From assembly GCF_018917935.1 (NCBI RefSeq), contig NZ_JAHLPN010000012.1, positions 1 through 64,000 on the forward strand: DNA of 64,000 bases, written 5' to 3'. The translations under genes and the position numbers were made by a program. Below are positions 63,342-64,000 of the stretch, in pieces. Numbering within the stretch: the stretch's first letter is position 1; every line of letters begins with the position of its first letter. The notes below the pieces were generated by a model that did not search any database, was not told the DNA's origin, and saw nothing but the letters and a program-made list of their open reading frames with translations. The DNA is from Kineothrix sp. MSJ-39. Lineage in GTDB: Bacteria > Bacillota > Clostridia > Lachnospirales > Lachnospiraceae.

Positions 63342-64000
63342 GTGACAACTTATAAATATTCTGCAGTTGATAAAAACGGTAAAGCAGTCAGCGGTTCCAT
63401 TGAGGCGGAAAATGAACAGAAAGCTGCGGAACAGCTGAAAAAAGAAGGAAAGATACCTACTGAGATCAAGGAGCAGTCGTTCCTTGACAAAGATCTGAAT
63501 ATGGGATCTTTGTTTAAGAAAAAAGTAAAGACGAGAGATATGAGTATCTTTTGTCGCCAGTTCGTGAGTATGCACAGAGCCGGTGTTACAATTCTGGAAT
63601 CTATGCGAATGCTGACAGAACAGACAGAAAATGCGACCTTGAAAGATGGTCTGCAGGAAGTATACCTTGGTGTACAGAAAGGTGAATCGCTTGCAAACTC
63701 CATGGCGAAGAGACCTGACGTGTTCCCAAAACTGTTGATCCACATGGTAAGCGCCGGTGAAGCTTCCGGTAGTTTAGATATCGCATTTGAACGTATGGCA
63801 ACACAGTTTGAAAAATCTGCCAAAATCCAGGGGCTGATCAAGAAAACAATGATCTACCCAATTATGGTATTGGTTGTAGCTGTAGCAGTTGTTATTGTCA
63901 TGCTGACATTCGTTGTGCCGACTTTCATGGGTATGTTTGCCGATATGGAAATTGATATGCCGAAGATCACACTGGCGGTTGTGGCGGCTTCGGAGTTTAT
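63342..64000 (+). CDS. pilC: Type IV pilus platform protein PilC (5' part only)
   Basis: The frame is open to the window edge, giving about 219 residues. It starts with GTG 63342, seven bases after AGGAGGG, and reads TTYKYSAVDKNGKAVSGSIE, then FCRQFVSMHRAGVTILESMR, VYLGVQKGESLANSMAKRPD, FPKLLIHMVSAGEASGSLDI and the first membrane helix YPIMVLVVAVAVVIVMLTFV. These match the first GspF domain of the inner-membrane platform that works with PilB and PilT. The rest lies beyond the window. Confidence 0.93.
   Translation, partial: MTTYKYSAVDKNGKAVSGSIEAENEQKAAEQLKKEGKIPTEIKEQSFLDKDLNMGSLFKKKVKTRDMSIFCRQFVSMHRAGVTILESMRMLTEQTENATLKDGLQEVYLGVQKGESLANSMAKRPDVFPKLLIHMVSAGEASGSLDIAFERMATQFEKSAKIQGLIKKTMIYPIMVLVVAVAVVIVMLTFVVPTFMGMFADMEIDMPKITLAVVAASEF

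Overview
The window looks like the chromosome of a spore-forming gut Firmicute, most likely Lachnospiraceae. The evidence is the sporulation genes (gpr, spoIIP, an uninterrupted sigK), TTG starts behind strong GGAGG sites, a complete anaerobic (early-cobalt) cobalamin pathway, type IV pilus genes and small Cys-rich proteins typical of that family. No rRNA or tRNA gene, intact prophage or insertion sequence was seen.

Layout. 0.2-4.5 kb: a sugar locus with a glycoside hydrolase family 3 enzyme and a GPH-type sugar symporter, divergent from an AraC-like regulator that has lost its DNA-binding domain. 4.7-5.4 kb: a two-gene AT-rich island (a JAMM-like protein related to phage/toxin C-terminal domains, plus an unknown partner). 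5.6-15.8 kb: a complete type I-C CRISPR-Cas locus, cas3-cas5c-cas8c-cas7c-cas4-cas1-cas2, followed by an array of 30 recognisable repeats plus one decayed terminal repeat. 15.9-18.0 kb: a UvrD/PcrA-like helicase. 18.0-40.4 kb: a promoter, cobalamin riboswitch and intrinsic terminator ahead of one co-directional run of about 19 genes. These comprise an exported CbiK-like chelatase, a B12-family ABC transporter and corrin ring, lower-ligand and nucleotide-loop assembly genes. cbiL and an adenosyltransferase gene are not in the window.

40.4-45.2 kb: a dGTPase-like HD protein, two small Cys-rich genes, a cluster of structured palindromic repeats including a 256-nt element with 19-bp terminal inverted repeats, and an amino-acid ABC transporter whose binding protein is circularly permuted. 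45.3-54.8 kb: housekeeping and sporulation genes (xpt, a zinc-ribbon/TPM pair, gpr, rpsT, spoIIP, lepA, hemW, sigK). 54.9-64 kb: pilT, comM, an orphan phage-type nuclease-domain gene, dprA, an O-antigen-ligase-like protein, pilB and the start of pilC, which is a DNA-uptake/type IV pilus neighbourhood.

The most unusual signals are these. (1) A run of ten A residues at the end of the exported CbiK gene puts a second conserved-looking domain in the -1 frame, with no good start of its own. (2) Structured repeats near 41.6-42.8 kb keep base pairing while their sequence changes. (3) The CRISPR array has a duplicated old spacer and repeats whose stem changes are compensated. (4) The ABC substrate-binding protein is circularly permuted. 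(5) Two orphan genes carry domains normally found at the ends of phage or polymorphic-toxin proteins. All calls are from reading the sequence; no database search was run.
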